From Altimarinus sp041659565 (lineage in GTDB: Bacteria; Patescibacteriota; Gracilibacteria; BD1-5; UBA6164), in contig JBAZXZ010000004.1 in assembly GCA_041659565.1 (NCBI GenBank), positions 124,001 through 188,000 on the forward strand: a stretch of 64,000 nucleotides of DNA. Reading direction: 5' to 3'. This document shows, piece after piece, positions 1 to 10,774 of the stretch. The first letter of the stretch is position 1, and each line of letters starts with the position of its first letter. Below the pieces are notes generated by a model, which had not been told where the DNA came from, did not search any database, and was given only the letters and a program-made list of their open reading frames with translations. Both the position numbers and the translations under genes were made by a program.

Positions 1-1445
1 ATATCTTCAGGTATCTCACAAAACTGTCCTAGGAATGCAAAATTTAGAGAAGTTTTTGGTACAACTTGAGGTCTATCTGTATATTTTTTTGGTAACATAT
101 GACTTGTAACATAAGGAGAAAAACAGGGGATACAAACAGAAGTTTTAATAATTTTTTCAAGATGATCTTCTAATCATAAATGGCAAATTAATTCTGTAAG
201 TATTTCTTTTCAATTACATTCTGACATTTTCTTTTTTACATAGTTTCATTCTTTATCAGCATATAAACCATATCACCATGCTACAGTTGTATCTTTATCT
301 TGATTCTTAAAATATGGTTTTAAGTAAAATCAAATAGACATAAACCAATTTGAATCTATTATAGTTGATCATCAAAAAGTTGTAACATCTTTATTTATAT
401 ATTTTTTTATTAATTCTCTAATTAAAGGATCTTTAAATGTTATAGTGTATGATATCCAACTTGTTTTATTAACTTGAGAATTAAAATTTCTAGGATTTCA
501 AAATTCAGGATTTTTTTCTGCTATATTTTCCCATAAAGTCCAAGCTACTGATTTTTTTTCTAAGTTTTGAACTGGAACTTCGGTCATTGAACCAAGTGTA
601 GTATTTGATACCATAGATCAAATACTTATAAATACATAATCATTTTTGCTAACTTTTATCTCGTGATCAGTTTCAGTATTATTTTTTTTATATAATATTT
701 TACTAACTTTTTTCTTATCTAGAGATTTCATTATATTTAGATTTGTTATTTTCGTATTTGTTTCAAAAATTACTCATTTTGTTTCTAACCAATCAATTAT
801 TGGTAAGATCATAGATTCATATTGATTTAATGGAGTTATTTGAAGAGGTTCTAGGGTATCAAAATATTGACTTGAATGAATTGATCTAAGTATATATCTT
901 TTACATTCTATTAGACTATGCCATGGTTTAAAAGCAAAAACAGTACAAAATTCATACCAAAAATTTGATTTAAAAAAGTCTGGTGAGAAATAATCCGCTA
1001 TCTTTTTATTATCAAGTTTAGATTCTGGAGTTACTAATAATGTAAAAAGTTTAAGTCTATCACTTTTAGTTAATTTAAAATGTTTTGCATCAACTACTTC
1101 TTTGTTTTTTATAAGTCTAGATTCAAAATAGATATCATTTTTATTATTAAATTTTGTATAATTATCTTTTAGTGTTTTATGATGTTTATCAAGAACAGGA
1201 ATTCTTTTCATAAAATTCATAGTGCAAGTGTATGCTGTTTCCTCAAATACTCTTATTCATCTCATTACATAACCATCTTTTTTTTCATAATCTTTAGCAT
1301 CAAGAGCTCATCAAAATCTCTTAGCTTTATCATAAATAGTTATTTGTTTTCAGTTTATTTTTCAATCTTGTATTAGATAAACTGCAGTAGCAAGTCCTGC
1401 TATTCATCAACCAATTATATAAAATTTAGATTTGTTATTAGTCAT
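1..1445 (-). CDS. ohyA: Oleate hydratase (MCRA family), 3' end outside window
   Basis: About 481 residues are present; the C-terminus runs off the window start (family length is about 580). An N-terminal FAD-binding motif IIGGGIAGLATAVYL is followed by a run typical of the 67-kDa myosin-cross-reactive-antigen family: FSPDFFKSNFWYEFCTVFAF, PWHSLIECKRYILR, NQYESMILPIIDWLE, and near the truncated end IPCFSPYVTSHMLP and NFAFLGQFCEIPED. Known members are FAD-dependent and hydrate oleate to 10-hydroxystearate, acting on host or environmental fatty acids. Many glycines, including those of the FAD motif, are TGA codons, so the gene is adapted to the resident code. The start lies 2 bp from the stop of the next gene upstream, suggesting one transcript. 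It is unusual for a reduced CPR genome; detoxification of host unsaturated fatty acids is an inference. Confidence 0.9.
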
Positions 1446-1446
1446 A

Positions 1447-2928
1447 TTAAATTGTTTTATTTATATAGTAATCAACTGGGGCATAATCATCAGTTAATAT
1501 AGGTAAATCAGATATTATTTCTTTTTTCCGTAAATGGTCTAAGTAACTATTTAAAGTTAAATCAGAACTATAGAAATCAGGTTTTTTATCTGATTTTAAA
1601 GCAACCAAGATTATATTTTGTACTTCATTTCAATCATTTTTATTTCTTACAGGAAAAATATAAACTTGAGGAAATATACTTTTATATGTTTTATATTCTG
1701 CTTGTAAAAATTGTCATTTATCTCACTCTATTGCGGAAATTATATTGAGTATAACAACTCAATCTTTGTTCAATATATTGTATGTTTTTTGTATTGCTTC
1801 TTTTGTAGTTAATTGGTAGGGGATAGAATAATGTGAGCTAAAAGCATCTCAAAAAACTACATCATATTTATTTTTAGTTTTGTTTAGATAGACTCTTCAA
1901 TCTTCATGATAAATATGTAAATTTTTATTATCTCTTAGATTAAAATATTTTTTTGCTAATTCAGTCATTTTTGGATCTATTTCCACAACATCTATTTTTG
2001 AATTAGGATAATTTAATAAAAAACTTTTTGGAAAAGAATATCAAGCTCATCAAAACATCAATGTTTTCTTAAAATGTGGATTTAAATGTCTTGCTAGATT
2101 ATAATATTTTGTGTATTCATAAACTAGTTCATTATTATCTAAAAACATAGCAGAACTATGCTCATTATTTATAAGTAAATTTCTAGTTTTTAGTTTTGTA
2201 TCTTTTTGTATAATATCATAAATCCAGACTCTACTATAAGCAGTATCGGTATCTATAAAACCATTTTGTTTATTTATTTCTTTAATTTCATTTAGACCAA
2301 AATATATAATTAATATAATAAATAGAAGTATAAATTTTGAGATTAAATACTTTTTGTTATAAATGAAAATTGATAATAAAAGTAAAGTTATTGATAAGAT
2401 AATCAATAAAATATTTGTTCAAAAAAAAGGAATAAGAAAAAAACCTGATAAAAAAGTTCATATTATACTTCAAGCTGTAGAAATAGCATATAAATTTCAT
2501 ATAGTTGTTCCAGAATTACTTAATTTTTCTATTTTTAATTTTGCGACATAAGGTGATACCATTCACAATATTATACTTGCTGGTAGAAATAATATAACAG
2601 AAGCAATAATAGATCATATTTTTATATCATCTATTGTTGTTGTAATAAAAATTAAAAGTATATTTTTGATAACAATTGTTACTAATATAAAAATAGCTCA
2701 TAAAAAAACAATTTTAGATAGAAATTCTAAGTCAGCTTTTTTATCTGCGATTTTTCAACCTAGATAATATCATAAACTTAAACTTCATAAAATTATTCAA
2801 ATTAAACTAGTCCATACGAAAATTGATGTTCATAAATAAGGTCATAAGATTCTAGCTCCGATGAGTTCAAATATCATTATAACAGCTCAACATATGAAAA
2901 CAGTGATTTCTAATAAATATTTTTTCAT
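1447..2928 (-). CDS. Membrane-fused spermidine synthase-like protein
   Basis: 493 residues. The N-terminal half is hydrophobic with about seven membrane segments and signatures of fused spermidine synthases (ELIGARILGPYLGTS, GSLSLGYYLGGKIAD, GMVSPYVAKL, GNLYAISTAGSIIGT). The C-terminal half is a soluble Rossmann methyltransferase-fold domain with the SAM/dcSAM loop GGAGYSFP near residue 291, acidic VVEIDPKM, HEDGRVYL and the late motif LTDDYAPVDYY. The family transfers aminopropyl groups or is of unknown specificity; no polyamine pathway partner is visible here, so the substrate is uncertain. It forms a closely spaced minus-strand run with the HD hydrolase upstream (13 bp) and the oleate hydratase downstream (1 bp). 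One CGG codon occurs at 1528-1530. Confidence 0.85.
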
Positions 2929-2941
2929 TTTTTTATTTTAA

Positions 2942-3580
2942 TTATATTTCTCAATCAACTTCCATATTTAGTCTATCAAAAAATTGTACCATGTATTCGT
3001 GTCTTTCTATTGCTATTTTTTTTCATTCTTCGGTAAGCATTTTATCTTTAACTTTTTGTTTTTTTATTAAAAATTCTCTATATGCAGTATCATCTTTTGA
3101 ATACTCTTTTGTATTTTCGATATCTGCATCTTTGTTATGAAGCTTTGCTCAGATTTCTCAAGCAAATAAGAATAATCTACCTATTCAAACAGCTCAGATA
3201 GAATCAAGTTTATCAGCATCATATACAATTTTGGCTTCTATAGTTTCAGGAATATTACTTCATCTTGATCTATGAGTTTCAATACAGTGAGTTATATTTT
3301 CTAGTTTTTCTTTTGTTATATCATAATTCTTAAGTATTTCTTTTGCTTTTTTTGCTCAAATCTCAGCATGACAAACTTTTCATTTACACTTATCTTGTTC
3401 ACTTCTTCATATATCATGAAGTAAAGTAGCAATTTGAATTACTTCTAAATCTGCATTTTCTTTTTCTCAGATATGTACTCATAATTTATAGACTCTCATA
3501 GTATGGTCAAATCCATGACAACCATGTTTTCACTTAAAGTGTTTTTTTGCTTCTTTTGTTATTTTTTTGATTAAATTCAT
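2942..3580 (-). CDS. HD-domain phosphohydrolase
   Basis: 212 residues. Metal-binding HD-superfamily pattern: HGFDHTMRVY (first His and HxxxR), LLHDIGRSEQ (HD pair), an internal H, and YDADKLDSIG (Asp). This spacing matches YedJ-like HD hydrolases that cleave phosphoester or nucleotide substrates; the natural substrate is unknown. It is first in a three-gene minus-strand run ending in the oleate hydratase. The start is the first ATG after the AT-rich intergenic stretch and no Shine-Dalgarno is visible. Confidence 0.85.
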
Positions 3581-3656
3581 AAAATTTTGTTAATTTTTAA
3601 TTCTTTTTATTATAGTATTTGTAGTAACTTTTTCAATTTAAATTTATTTTTTCTTA

Positions 3657-3788
3657 ATGAATATCAAAAAAACTGTTATTTTGAGAGATTATCGAAGAAT
3701 CACCTTAGCAATGTTTAGTGCATTTATAACAGTACTTTTGTATTATCATATAATAATTAAACATATTTTCGGTAGAATTTATCCCTAA
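3657..3788 (+). CDS. Possible small membrane protein (43 aa)
   Basis: A 43-codon frame beginning ATG AAT ATC and ending TAA, with a basic N-terminus followed by a hydrophobic stretch (AMFSAFITVLLYYHIII). It contains no TGA and uses CGA and GGT, unlike neighbouring genes. No ribosome-binding site or homology is recognised. It is the only candidate in the otherwise unassigned 3581-3940 interval; the rest of that interval is AT-rich with no structure seen. Weakly supported. Confidence 0.25.
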   Translation: MNIKKTVILRDYRRITLAMFSAFITVLLYYHIIIKHIFGRIYP

Positions 3789-3940
3789 ATACAATTTTTA
3801 TAAAATAATTAAAATTCCTTACCTAATTCTTAAACTAAGTATATATTATGATTAATATTATATCTGTTTATTAAATTAAAATTGATAATTATAGTAAAGA
3901 AGATATAATTTAGTATTATAATTTAATAATTGATTAAAGT

Positions 3941-4450
3941 ATGTATAATAAGAAAAAAACATTTTTTTTATTATTTTTATTATTTTTTATCACTTCTTGT
4001 GATTTAGATTGAAATATAGAACTTGAGTGAAAAATTGATAAAGATGATGTTAATATTATTGATAGAATTTGAGAACAATCTATAGATAAAGTGTTATATG
4101 CAAAAGCCGAAACTACAGCAGAAACAAATGTAAAAGCTACAGATTTAGAAGCAAAAGCAGCAATTGATTCTAAAGCATCAACAAATACAAAAATTGTAGC
4201 AAATGCAAAAGCTGCAGCAGATACAAAAGCTGCAGCAGATACAAAGGCAGCAGCAAATGCAAAAGCTGTAGCAAATGCAAAAGCAGCAACAAATGCAAAG
4301 GCAGCAGCAGATGCAAAGGCAGTAGCAGATGCAAAGGCAGCAGCAGATGCAAAGGCAGCAGCAGATGCAAAGGCAGCAGCAGATGCAAAGGCAGCAGCAG
4401 ATGCAAAGGCAGCAGCAGCAAAAGTTAATACTATAACTAGTGCTAGTTAA
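3941..4450 (+). CDS. Lipoprotein with Ala/Lys helical repeats
   Basis: 169 residues. The N-terminus MYNKKK, a hydrophobic core and the lipobox ITSC predict lipidation at Cys20, so a membrane-anchored surface protein processed by Lgt and the LspA encoded at 45575. After an acidic linker with TGA-encoded Gly, residues about 50-160 are almost entirely Ala, Lys, Asp, Asn and Thr, built from a six-residue unit (AAADAK and variants) expected to form a long helix or coiled coil, similar in style to Braun-lipoprotein or TolA-like spacers. The unit is tandemly repeated at DNA level (18 bp). Function unknown; an envelope spacer or tether is an inference. Confidence 0.7.
4207..4425 (+). repeat. 18-bp tandem repeat encoding AAADAK units
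   Basis: Roughly twelve in-frame copies of an 18-bp unit (GCAGCAGCAGATGCAAAG and variants) within the lipoprotein gene. Copies become near-identical toward the 3' end, pointing to recent slippage-type expansion and likely length variation between strains. Confidence 0.85.
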
Positions 4451-4495
4451 AAAAGAAAAAATATTTTTAATTTAATTGTTTTTTAAATTTAATCT

Positions 4496-6172
4496 ATGTT
4501 AAAAATTATTCAAAAGAATTTAAACCTAATATTAAATATATTTTTTGGATTACTTATTTTTCCTTTATTATATGCACTTACTTTTGTAAATATAGAAAAT
4601 ATTTTTCAATTTAATTTTTCAAATTTTTATACATTTGTTTATTTTTTATATTTAATTATTTGAACCTCTCTTTTAATATCAGTGAGATTTATAAAAATAA
4701 ATAATAATAACTTAAGAGAAGAGACTATTTATACTATTACTTCCATTTTCTTTATTTCAATATTTCTCATACCTAGTTTTTTTGTAAATCATTATTTTTT
4801 ACTTGAACATTTATCAGAATCAAATCTTTATTTAAGATCGTACTGACAAATAGCATTTTTATATTTTGCTTTAACACTAATGATTAGCCCAATTTTAAGA
4901 TTTGTAAAAAATACTAAAGTTAGGGATAATCTAATTTTATCGAGAAAAATACTTTGAATTCTTTCTTTTATTTTCTTTTTAAAACACTGATTAGAATATT
5001 TTGCTTCAGAATATATTTTTCAAGTGAAATATCATAATGATGTTTCATATTTTCAATATGCATATGAAAATATACTTGTCAGATATGATGCACTCAGTTG
5101 ATTTGTTGTTTGAATAATGATGTTACTTTTATGAGTTACTTCAAATAAAGTATCTATTAAATTATTTTCTTGAAAAAGATGGAAATCTTTACAATCTCTT
5201 GTTTATCCTGCCTTTCTATTAACACTTATACATGTAGCATTTTCATCTAGATTTGATAGTTATTATATATTTTTATTTGTATTAGTAATTACTTTTAGAA
5301 CTATATCTTATTTATCAAAATCATCAGACCAAAATAAATGAATAACTACTAAATATATATGTATACCTTGTTGATATATATATGATGAAAATGTTTGAGA
5401 TCCAGATAGTTGAATAGAACCATGAACTTTATTTAAAGATATTCCAGATGATTGGGCTTGTCCTATATGTTGAGTAACAAAAACAGATTTTGAGCCTTAT
5501 TATGATGATAACAATACTATATTTTGATGATATTTATGAGAAGTTGTTAATATTAATATGTTAACTGAAGATGTTTTAGAATTATCTATTAAATTAGATA
5601 CATATATTAAAGTTTTGAGATGACAATATGCTATTTTGCTTTTAAAAGATTTCGATTGAGAATTTTCTAGAGCTTATTCAATTGTTGAATCAAAAAATCA
5701 GATTTTAACTTTTTGAATTAAAGCAAAAGATATATGAAGAGGCTGAAGATTATTAAAAAATATTAAAATAGGTGATAGTATTAAAATAAAATGAATTTAT
5801 TGAGATTTTGTATTAAAAAATACTATACAACCAAAAGTATTTATTGCTACTTGAACTTGATTAGCACCAATTATAAATATGATATCTTGATGATTACAAT
5901 GAGAAGAAAATCATTTATTTTTCTCAGTACAAACTAGGAAAGATTTATTTTTCTTGGATAGAATATCAAATATTCAAAATTTAAATAAACATATTTATTT
6001 ATCAAGAGAAGAAACAGAAGAATATAATTATTGAAGAATTGATTTAACTAAATTTGATTTTGATAAGGAAACTGAATTTTATATTTGTTGAAATCCTTGA
6101 GTTGTAAATTCTTCAAAAGAGTATTTAATTAATGCTTGATATAAAAATATATACTCAGAAAAATTTAATTAA
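4496..6172 (+). CDS. Ferric-reductase-like membrane domain / rubredoxin / flavin reductase fusion
   Basis: 558 residues in three parts. Residues 1-280 are a six-helix ferric-reductase-like domain (MsrQ/YedZ/FRD type) with candidate haem His in FFLKHGLEYF and LTLIHVAFSS. Residues about 284-330 are a rubredoxin, CIPCGYIYDENVGDP ... WACPICGVTKTDF, with four iron-binding Cys. Residues 335-558 are an FNR-like FAD/NAD(P) reductase (EFSRAYSIVES, IATGTGLAPIINMI, FYICGNPGVV). Electrons would pass NAD(P)H to FAD to rubredoxin iron to membrane haem, or the reverse; the terminal partner is unknown. It is followed after 12 bp by a small membrane protein and then ApbE. TGA supplies many glycines, including one in the rubredoxin CxxCG. 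Confidence 0.9.
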
Positions 6173-6184
6173 TAAAAATAATTT

Positions 6185-6331
6185 ATGAATAAATTTTGAA
6201 TTATATCTAGTGTGGTCATAATTACAATTGTTTTTATATATGCGCTAATTATATTATCAGCTAATAATGTATGTAGCTGAGTAAGAGTTTTTGATTGTCA
6301 AAAAAATATAGATTCTAAATTAAATAAATAG
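6185..6331 (+). CDS. Small membrane-anchored protein in redox operon
   Basis: 48 residues: one N-terminal membrane helix (IISSVVIITIVFIYALIIL) and a short tail with two Cys (NNVCSGVRVFDCQKN). Sandwiched with 12-bp and 6-bp gaps between the reductase fusion and apbE, so almost certainly co-transcribed. It lacks the ApbE flavinylation motif (DGxTGAT-like), so it is not an obvious ApbE substrate. It could be an accessory subunit of the reductase; no family recognised. Confidence 0.6.
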
Positions 6332-6337
6332 TATTAT

Positions 6338-7231
6338 ATGCAATATTCAAGAAATTCTTTTATAATGTGAACAGATATAACTATAAGTATCATTTCAAAG
6401 ACTAATCCTTTAGAAGATATTTATAATTGTTTTGGTATTTTTTATTCACTTGAAAGAGAGTTTTCTAGATTTCAAGAAGACTCAGATCTTAGTATGTTAA
6501 ATAAAAAAAGAGAATTTGAAGTAAGTAATAGATTTATAGATATTTTAAATTTATCAAAACAGATTTGTATTGATAGTGATGGATATTTTAATCCACTGGT
6601 AAATCTAAAAAATATTTGATATTCTTCTGATTTTTGAAAATGAATTTTTGAAAAAAGAGAAGAGTTAAGTAATTTTGATTTAGATAAAATTTCAATTATT
6701 TGAAATTTTATAACTCTTAAAGAAAATCAAAATTTAGATTTTTGATGAATTGTTAAATGATATACAGTAGATTTAGTTTCATCTTATCTAAAAGAAAAAT
6801 GATACAAAGATTTTATAGTTAATGCATGATGAGATATATATCTTTCGTGAAATAATTCTTTAGAAAAAATTCCAGTTGTTGGTATTGATAATCCTTTTAA
6901 TACAAAAGAACTTTTTGCAACATTAGAAATAAAAGATAAATCAATTTCGACTTCATGAACATATAAAAGAAAATGGAATATAGATAAAGAAAAATTTCAT
7001 CATATTTTAAACCCAAAAACAGGTACCAATAATAATGAAATAATAAGTATAACTCTCATTGCAGATAAATGTTATATAGCTGATACTTATGCAACAGCAT
7101 GTATTGCTATGGGCATAAAAAACACACTTGTTTTTCTAGAAAAACAAAATATAGATGGAGTTATTATATGAAGTGATTCTAGTATATATAAGACAAAATG
7201 AATGAATAATTATAATCTTGAAATTATATAA
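6338..7231 (+). CDS. apbE: ApbE family FAD:protein FMN transferase
   Basis: 297 residues. ApbE signatures in order: MGTDITISI, FSRFQEDSDLSMLN, FGGIVKGYTVDLV, VNAGGDIYLSG, STSGTYKRK, HILNPKTGTNN, ADTYATACIAMG. The family covalently attaches FMN from FAD to Thr/Ser of target proteins, usually redox membrane proteins, and needs Mg2+. No lipoprotein Cys or Tat/Sec signal is obvious at the N-terminus, so it may act in the cytoplasm. Last gene of the operon with the rubredoxin-containing reductase; its flavinylation target is not evident in this window. Several motif glycines are TGA. Confidence 0.92.
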
Positions 7232-7264
7232 TTAATTTATCCTTGTTTTAATGTAAATATTTAA

Positions 7265-8521
7265 TTATCTTGAATTATTTGGATTAGAAAATCTTCTTCT
7301 GGTATTATTACCTTGATTAGTAGAAGGTCATCTTCTGTTTGAATTTCCTCTTCATTGTTGTTTTACTACTTTAACAGGATTATGATCTCTTAGAGGAAAT
7401 GGATGATTTTCTATAATAGGGATTTTTTTATTTATAAGTTTTTCTATATCTTTGATATATGCTTTTTCTTCTGCATCACAAAAAGAAAGGGCAGTTCATT
7501 TTGCTCATGCTCTTCAAGTTCTTCATATACGGTGAACATAAGTTTCTGATATATTTGGGATTTCATAATTGATTACATATTCTAAATCATCTACATCAAT
7601 TCAACGAGCAGCAATATCAGTTGCTACGAGTACACGAGTAGTTTGATCTTTGAAGTTTGCTAAAGCTTTTTGTCTAGCATTTTGTGCTTTATTTCAATGA
7701 ATTGCTTCTGCTTTTATATTGTTATTTAGTAAGATTTTTACTATCTTATCAGCTCAGTGTTTTGTACGAGCAAAAACCAGAGCAGTTTTTATATTTGGAT
7801 TTCTTAATACTTCAATAAGTAAATTATTTTTATTTCATTTATCTACATGATAAATATGTTGTTGAATTATATCGACAGTTGATGATATAGGTGTTATAGA
7901 GACTTTAGATGGATTAATTAGTATAGTACTTGCAAGCTTGATAATTTCTGGTGACATAGTTGCAGAGAAAAAAAGTGATTGTCTTTGTTTTGGAAGCATT
8001 GCAAGTATCTTTTTTACATCATGAATAAATCACATATCAAGCATACTATCAGCTTCATCAAGTACAAATATTTCAACAGCTCTAAGAGATAGATGTTTTT
8101 GATTTATAAGATCAAGAAGTCTTCCTGGTGTTGCTATAACTATATCAACTCAATTATTTAGAGCATTTACTTGAGAATGTTGTCCAACTCAACCAAAAAT
8201 CACAGTTCATTTTACTCATGTATATCTTCAGTAAGCTTTGAAACTTTCACCAATTTGAATAGCTAATTCTCTTGTTGGAGTAACAATAAGACTTCTAATT
8301 ACTCTTCTATTATCATATGTTTTATCTTTGCTTAGTAATTGAAGAATAGGTATAGCAAATGCAGCAGTTTTACCTGTTCCAGTTTGAGCACATCAAAGTA
8401 AATCATTTTTAGATAAGACTATTGGTATAGATTGAGCTTGTATTGGAGTTGGGATTGTATATCATTCATCACTTAGTGCCTTTAATATAGACTCGATAAT
8501 GTTTAGAGATTTAAATGGCAT
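7265..8521 (-). CDS. rhlE: DEAD-box RNA helicase (RhlE-like)
   Basis: 418 residues. Q motif TPTPIQAQSIP, motif I AQTGTGKT (about residues 44-51), PTRELAIQ, TPGRLLDL, DEAD near residue 152, motif III SAT, ARTKHGADK, HGNKAQNAR, VATDIAARGID and HRIGRTGR. The C-terminal tail is short, basic and Asn/Arg rich (QQRRGNSNRRG ... TRRRFSNPNNSR), as in RhlE/DeaD proteins that remodel rRNA and mRNA. Monocistronic-looking, convergent with apbE. Complete for the family. Confidence 0.95.
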
Positions 8522-8664
8522 AGGTAATTTTATTATTAAAATATAAAAGTGATAATTTCTGTAAATTATTTAAAGATTCTAAATTTTGAAAAAAAGGATA
8601 AAAAACAAAAAACTATACCTCTATTGTAAAGGTATTTTGTATAAACTCAAGTTATAATGAAATT

Positions 8665-9078
8665 CTAAGATTTTTTTAAATATTTTCAAATAACTAATGA
8701 AATAACTCAAGTAACTGCTAACTGAAATAAAGGACTTATTCAGATCCCAAAAATTGTTGGCATAAAACTAGTATATTGCCATCTTCATAATCTTAGATTT
8801 GTAGATTCAATCAGTATAGCAATAAGAATTGATATAATAATTATAAGTATATAATCAATTTTAGTCGGATTAATAAGCCAGTTTAATGTTTTATTTTTAA
8901 GTGATATAAGCAGAAAAATACTGATAATAATGAAAGTATCAACTAATGATGCAATAAATAGATGAAAATAAATTGGAATTCATGATAAATCAATATACAA
9001 AAAATGATGAGCAAATTCCCGAGAGATATTTAGAATAAAAGCTATTGTGCAGATAATTAAAAGAGATTTTTTATTCAT
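8665..9078 (-). CDS. Conserved small membrane protein
   Basis: 137 residues with four hydrophobic segments. Start is the first ATG, 9 bp downstream of yhhQ's stop, so likely in its operon. The N-terminal motif reads NIS-CGG-EFAHHFLYIDL. In related-looking bacterial membrane proteins this position is a Trp followed by Glu and an aromatic (WEF/WEFxH pattern, from memory), making it one of the CGG sites that fits tryptophan. Function unknown; no catalytic motif. Confidence 0.65.
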
Positions 9079-9087
9079 AGTTTTTAT

Positions 9088-9762
9088 TTAATCAATCTTT
9101 AAAGGATTAAAATCAGTTTTATAGTCATAATAATCTTCTTGTTCAACTTTTTTAAGTTTGTTTATGATTAGATATGTTAGGGGAGTAAATAAGACTTCAA
9201 CTCATACTTTGAAAACATAATTTGAGATAATAATTGTTTTTAATAATTCATTGTCAAATACTCAGTAAAAGGCAATCATAACAAAAATCATAGTATCAAA
9301 AAATTCTCAAACTAATGTTGATCAAATAGTTCTTACCCATAATTGTTTTCATTTCATCTTGATTTTCACTTTTGCCATTATATAAGAATTACTAAATTCT
9401 CATACAAAATATGCAAATAGACTTGCTAAAACTATTCTAGGAGTAAGTCAAAGTACATTTTGATAATCAGCTTGAAAAGGCCGATCTGATGCTGGAGGTA
9501 ATACTCAAACCAATATAATTATTCAAGATAATAATATCATTGATCCAAATCACATCCAGATTATTTTTCTTGTTTCCTTATATCAATAAACCTCAGTAAG
9601 TACATCAGCAAATATATAACTTAAAGGAAAAAGTAAAGTTCAAGCATCAAAAACAAAAAGTCACAAATCTACGATTTTTGTAGAAACAATGTTTGAAATA
9701 AGTAAAACTGTAACAAAAAATACAGTAATTAAAGTTAGGAATTTGTAGTTTTTTTTGTTCAT
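9088..9762 (-). CDS. yhhQ: Queuosine precursor transporter (YhhQ family)
   Basis: 224 residues, about six membrane helices. Family motifs: LISNIVSTKIVD, LFPLSYIFADVLTEVYGY, GLTPRIVLASLFAYFVGEFSNSY, WVRTIGSTLVGEFFDTMIF. YhhQ imports preQ0/preQ1 (or queuine-like bases) for tRNA queuosine modification. It matches the QueH domain at 51005-52165, so the cell appears to salvage precursor and complete queuosine. A CGG codon at 9481-9483 lies in the loop PPASD-CGG-PFQ, where Trp is common in the family (from memory). Confidence 0.9.
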
Positions 9763-9785
9763 AAATTTTATAATTATTGTTAAAT

Positions 9786-10004
9786 TTATTTTGTTGCATT
9801 TTGTAATTGTCTTTCTAGGTCTTGTGCATTTTGATTGTATTGCTTTGTAACTTTTTTTGCATCTTGGATACTTGATTCTAAAGTATCAGGATAGTCATTG
9901 ATTATTTGTTTTGTTTCTTGTATCATTCAAGGTTCTTTGTTATCTGTTGTTTTAGAACAAGAGGTAAGTAGTATTAGAATCATAATTGTAATAAATTTTT
10001 TCAT
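9786..10004 (-). CDS. Small lipoprotein
   Basis: 72 residues: MKKF, a hydrophobic stretch and lipobox LLTSC predict lipidation at Cys16. The mature part is hydrophilic, acidic then Gln/Lys rich (SIQDAKKVTKQYNQNAQDL), probably helical. No family recognised. Lies 23 bp upstream of yhhQ on the same strand. Confidence 0.65.
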
Positions 10005-10174
10005 AGTGTTTTTAATATGTTTAATAATTTTATCTAAATAAGGAATTAATTCATTTTTTTCAAATTTATTTCATAAAAGTTATTAAGTTATTTATATGAT
10101 TTTAAGTTCATTTGAAATCATAGTCCTTAAACACAATTACAATATAATTATTTTATATAAAAAGTCCAAATACT

Positions 10175-10636
10175 TTATTTAATTGAATGCAGAATTGTTT
10201 GTTCTAATTTTTTAGGTTCATTCGTGCCTATCCTATATGTTTTACCATTTTTCAGTTTTATTTCAACTGCATCAAAACCGGACACATTGTAAATCCACAT
10301 TTTAGGCCATAACCATACTCTTATTCACCATCCATAATACCAATGATTTTTTACGATTTTAGCGGATTTTATATCATTAAGCGAAAACTTTTTCTGATAA
10401 ATACCATAGCCAAATTTGATTCGTAAATATTTTTCATCAATAATTACTTGAAGTGACACAAAGGAAGCAAGAATAAATAGAATTAATGCCATTATGGCAG
10501 TAATGGCAAAATTTGTGCCTGAATTAGTTGAAGGAGGTTCGGCCGAGGCCGTAATATAAGTCCGTGCAAAAAGTGACAGTGTAGCTAGTGTAACAACTAT
10601 CATCAAGTAACTAATTTGAGTGTGTTTGTAGTTCAT
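10175..10636 (-). CDS. PH-like membrane protein of foreign composition
   Basis: 153 residues: two membrane helices (about residues 10-28 and 45-65) followed by a PH-like beta domain (VSLQVIIDEKYLRIKFGYG, SGFDAVEIKLKNGKTYRIGT). It resembles small bacterial membrane proteins with an interrupted PH domain. The only TGA is in the motif YYGW-TGA-IRVW, where Gly is expected, so it is readable under code 25. Codons such as GGC, GCC, GCG and ACG are used far more than in neighbours, and the adjacent IS30 element supports recent acquisition. Function unknown. Confidence 0.75.
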
Positions 10637-10774
10637 AATTTATATCTTTATATGTTTAAATGCTGAATTAGTGAATTTCGTTTAACTACTTTTTATCTGA
10701 ACCTATATTTGCTTTTACACTAAAATAGAATAAAATGCGAACTAAATTTAGTAAAAACTGTAAATTGTAATTTG

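Noticed and set aside
4170..4421. Leu/His-rich minus-strand frame
   Set aside because: Antisense image of the 18-bp Ala/Lys repeat.
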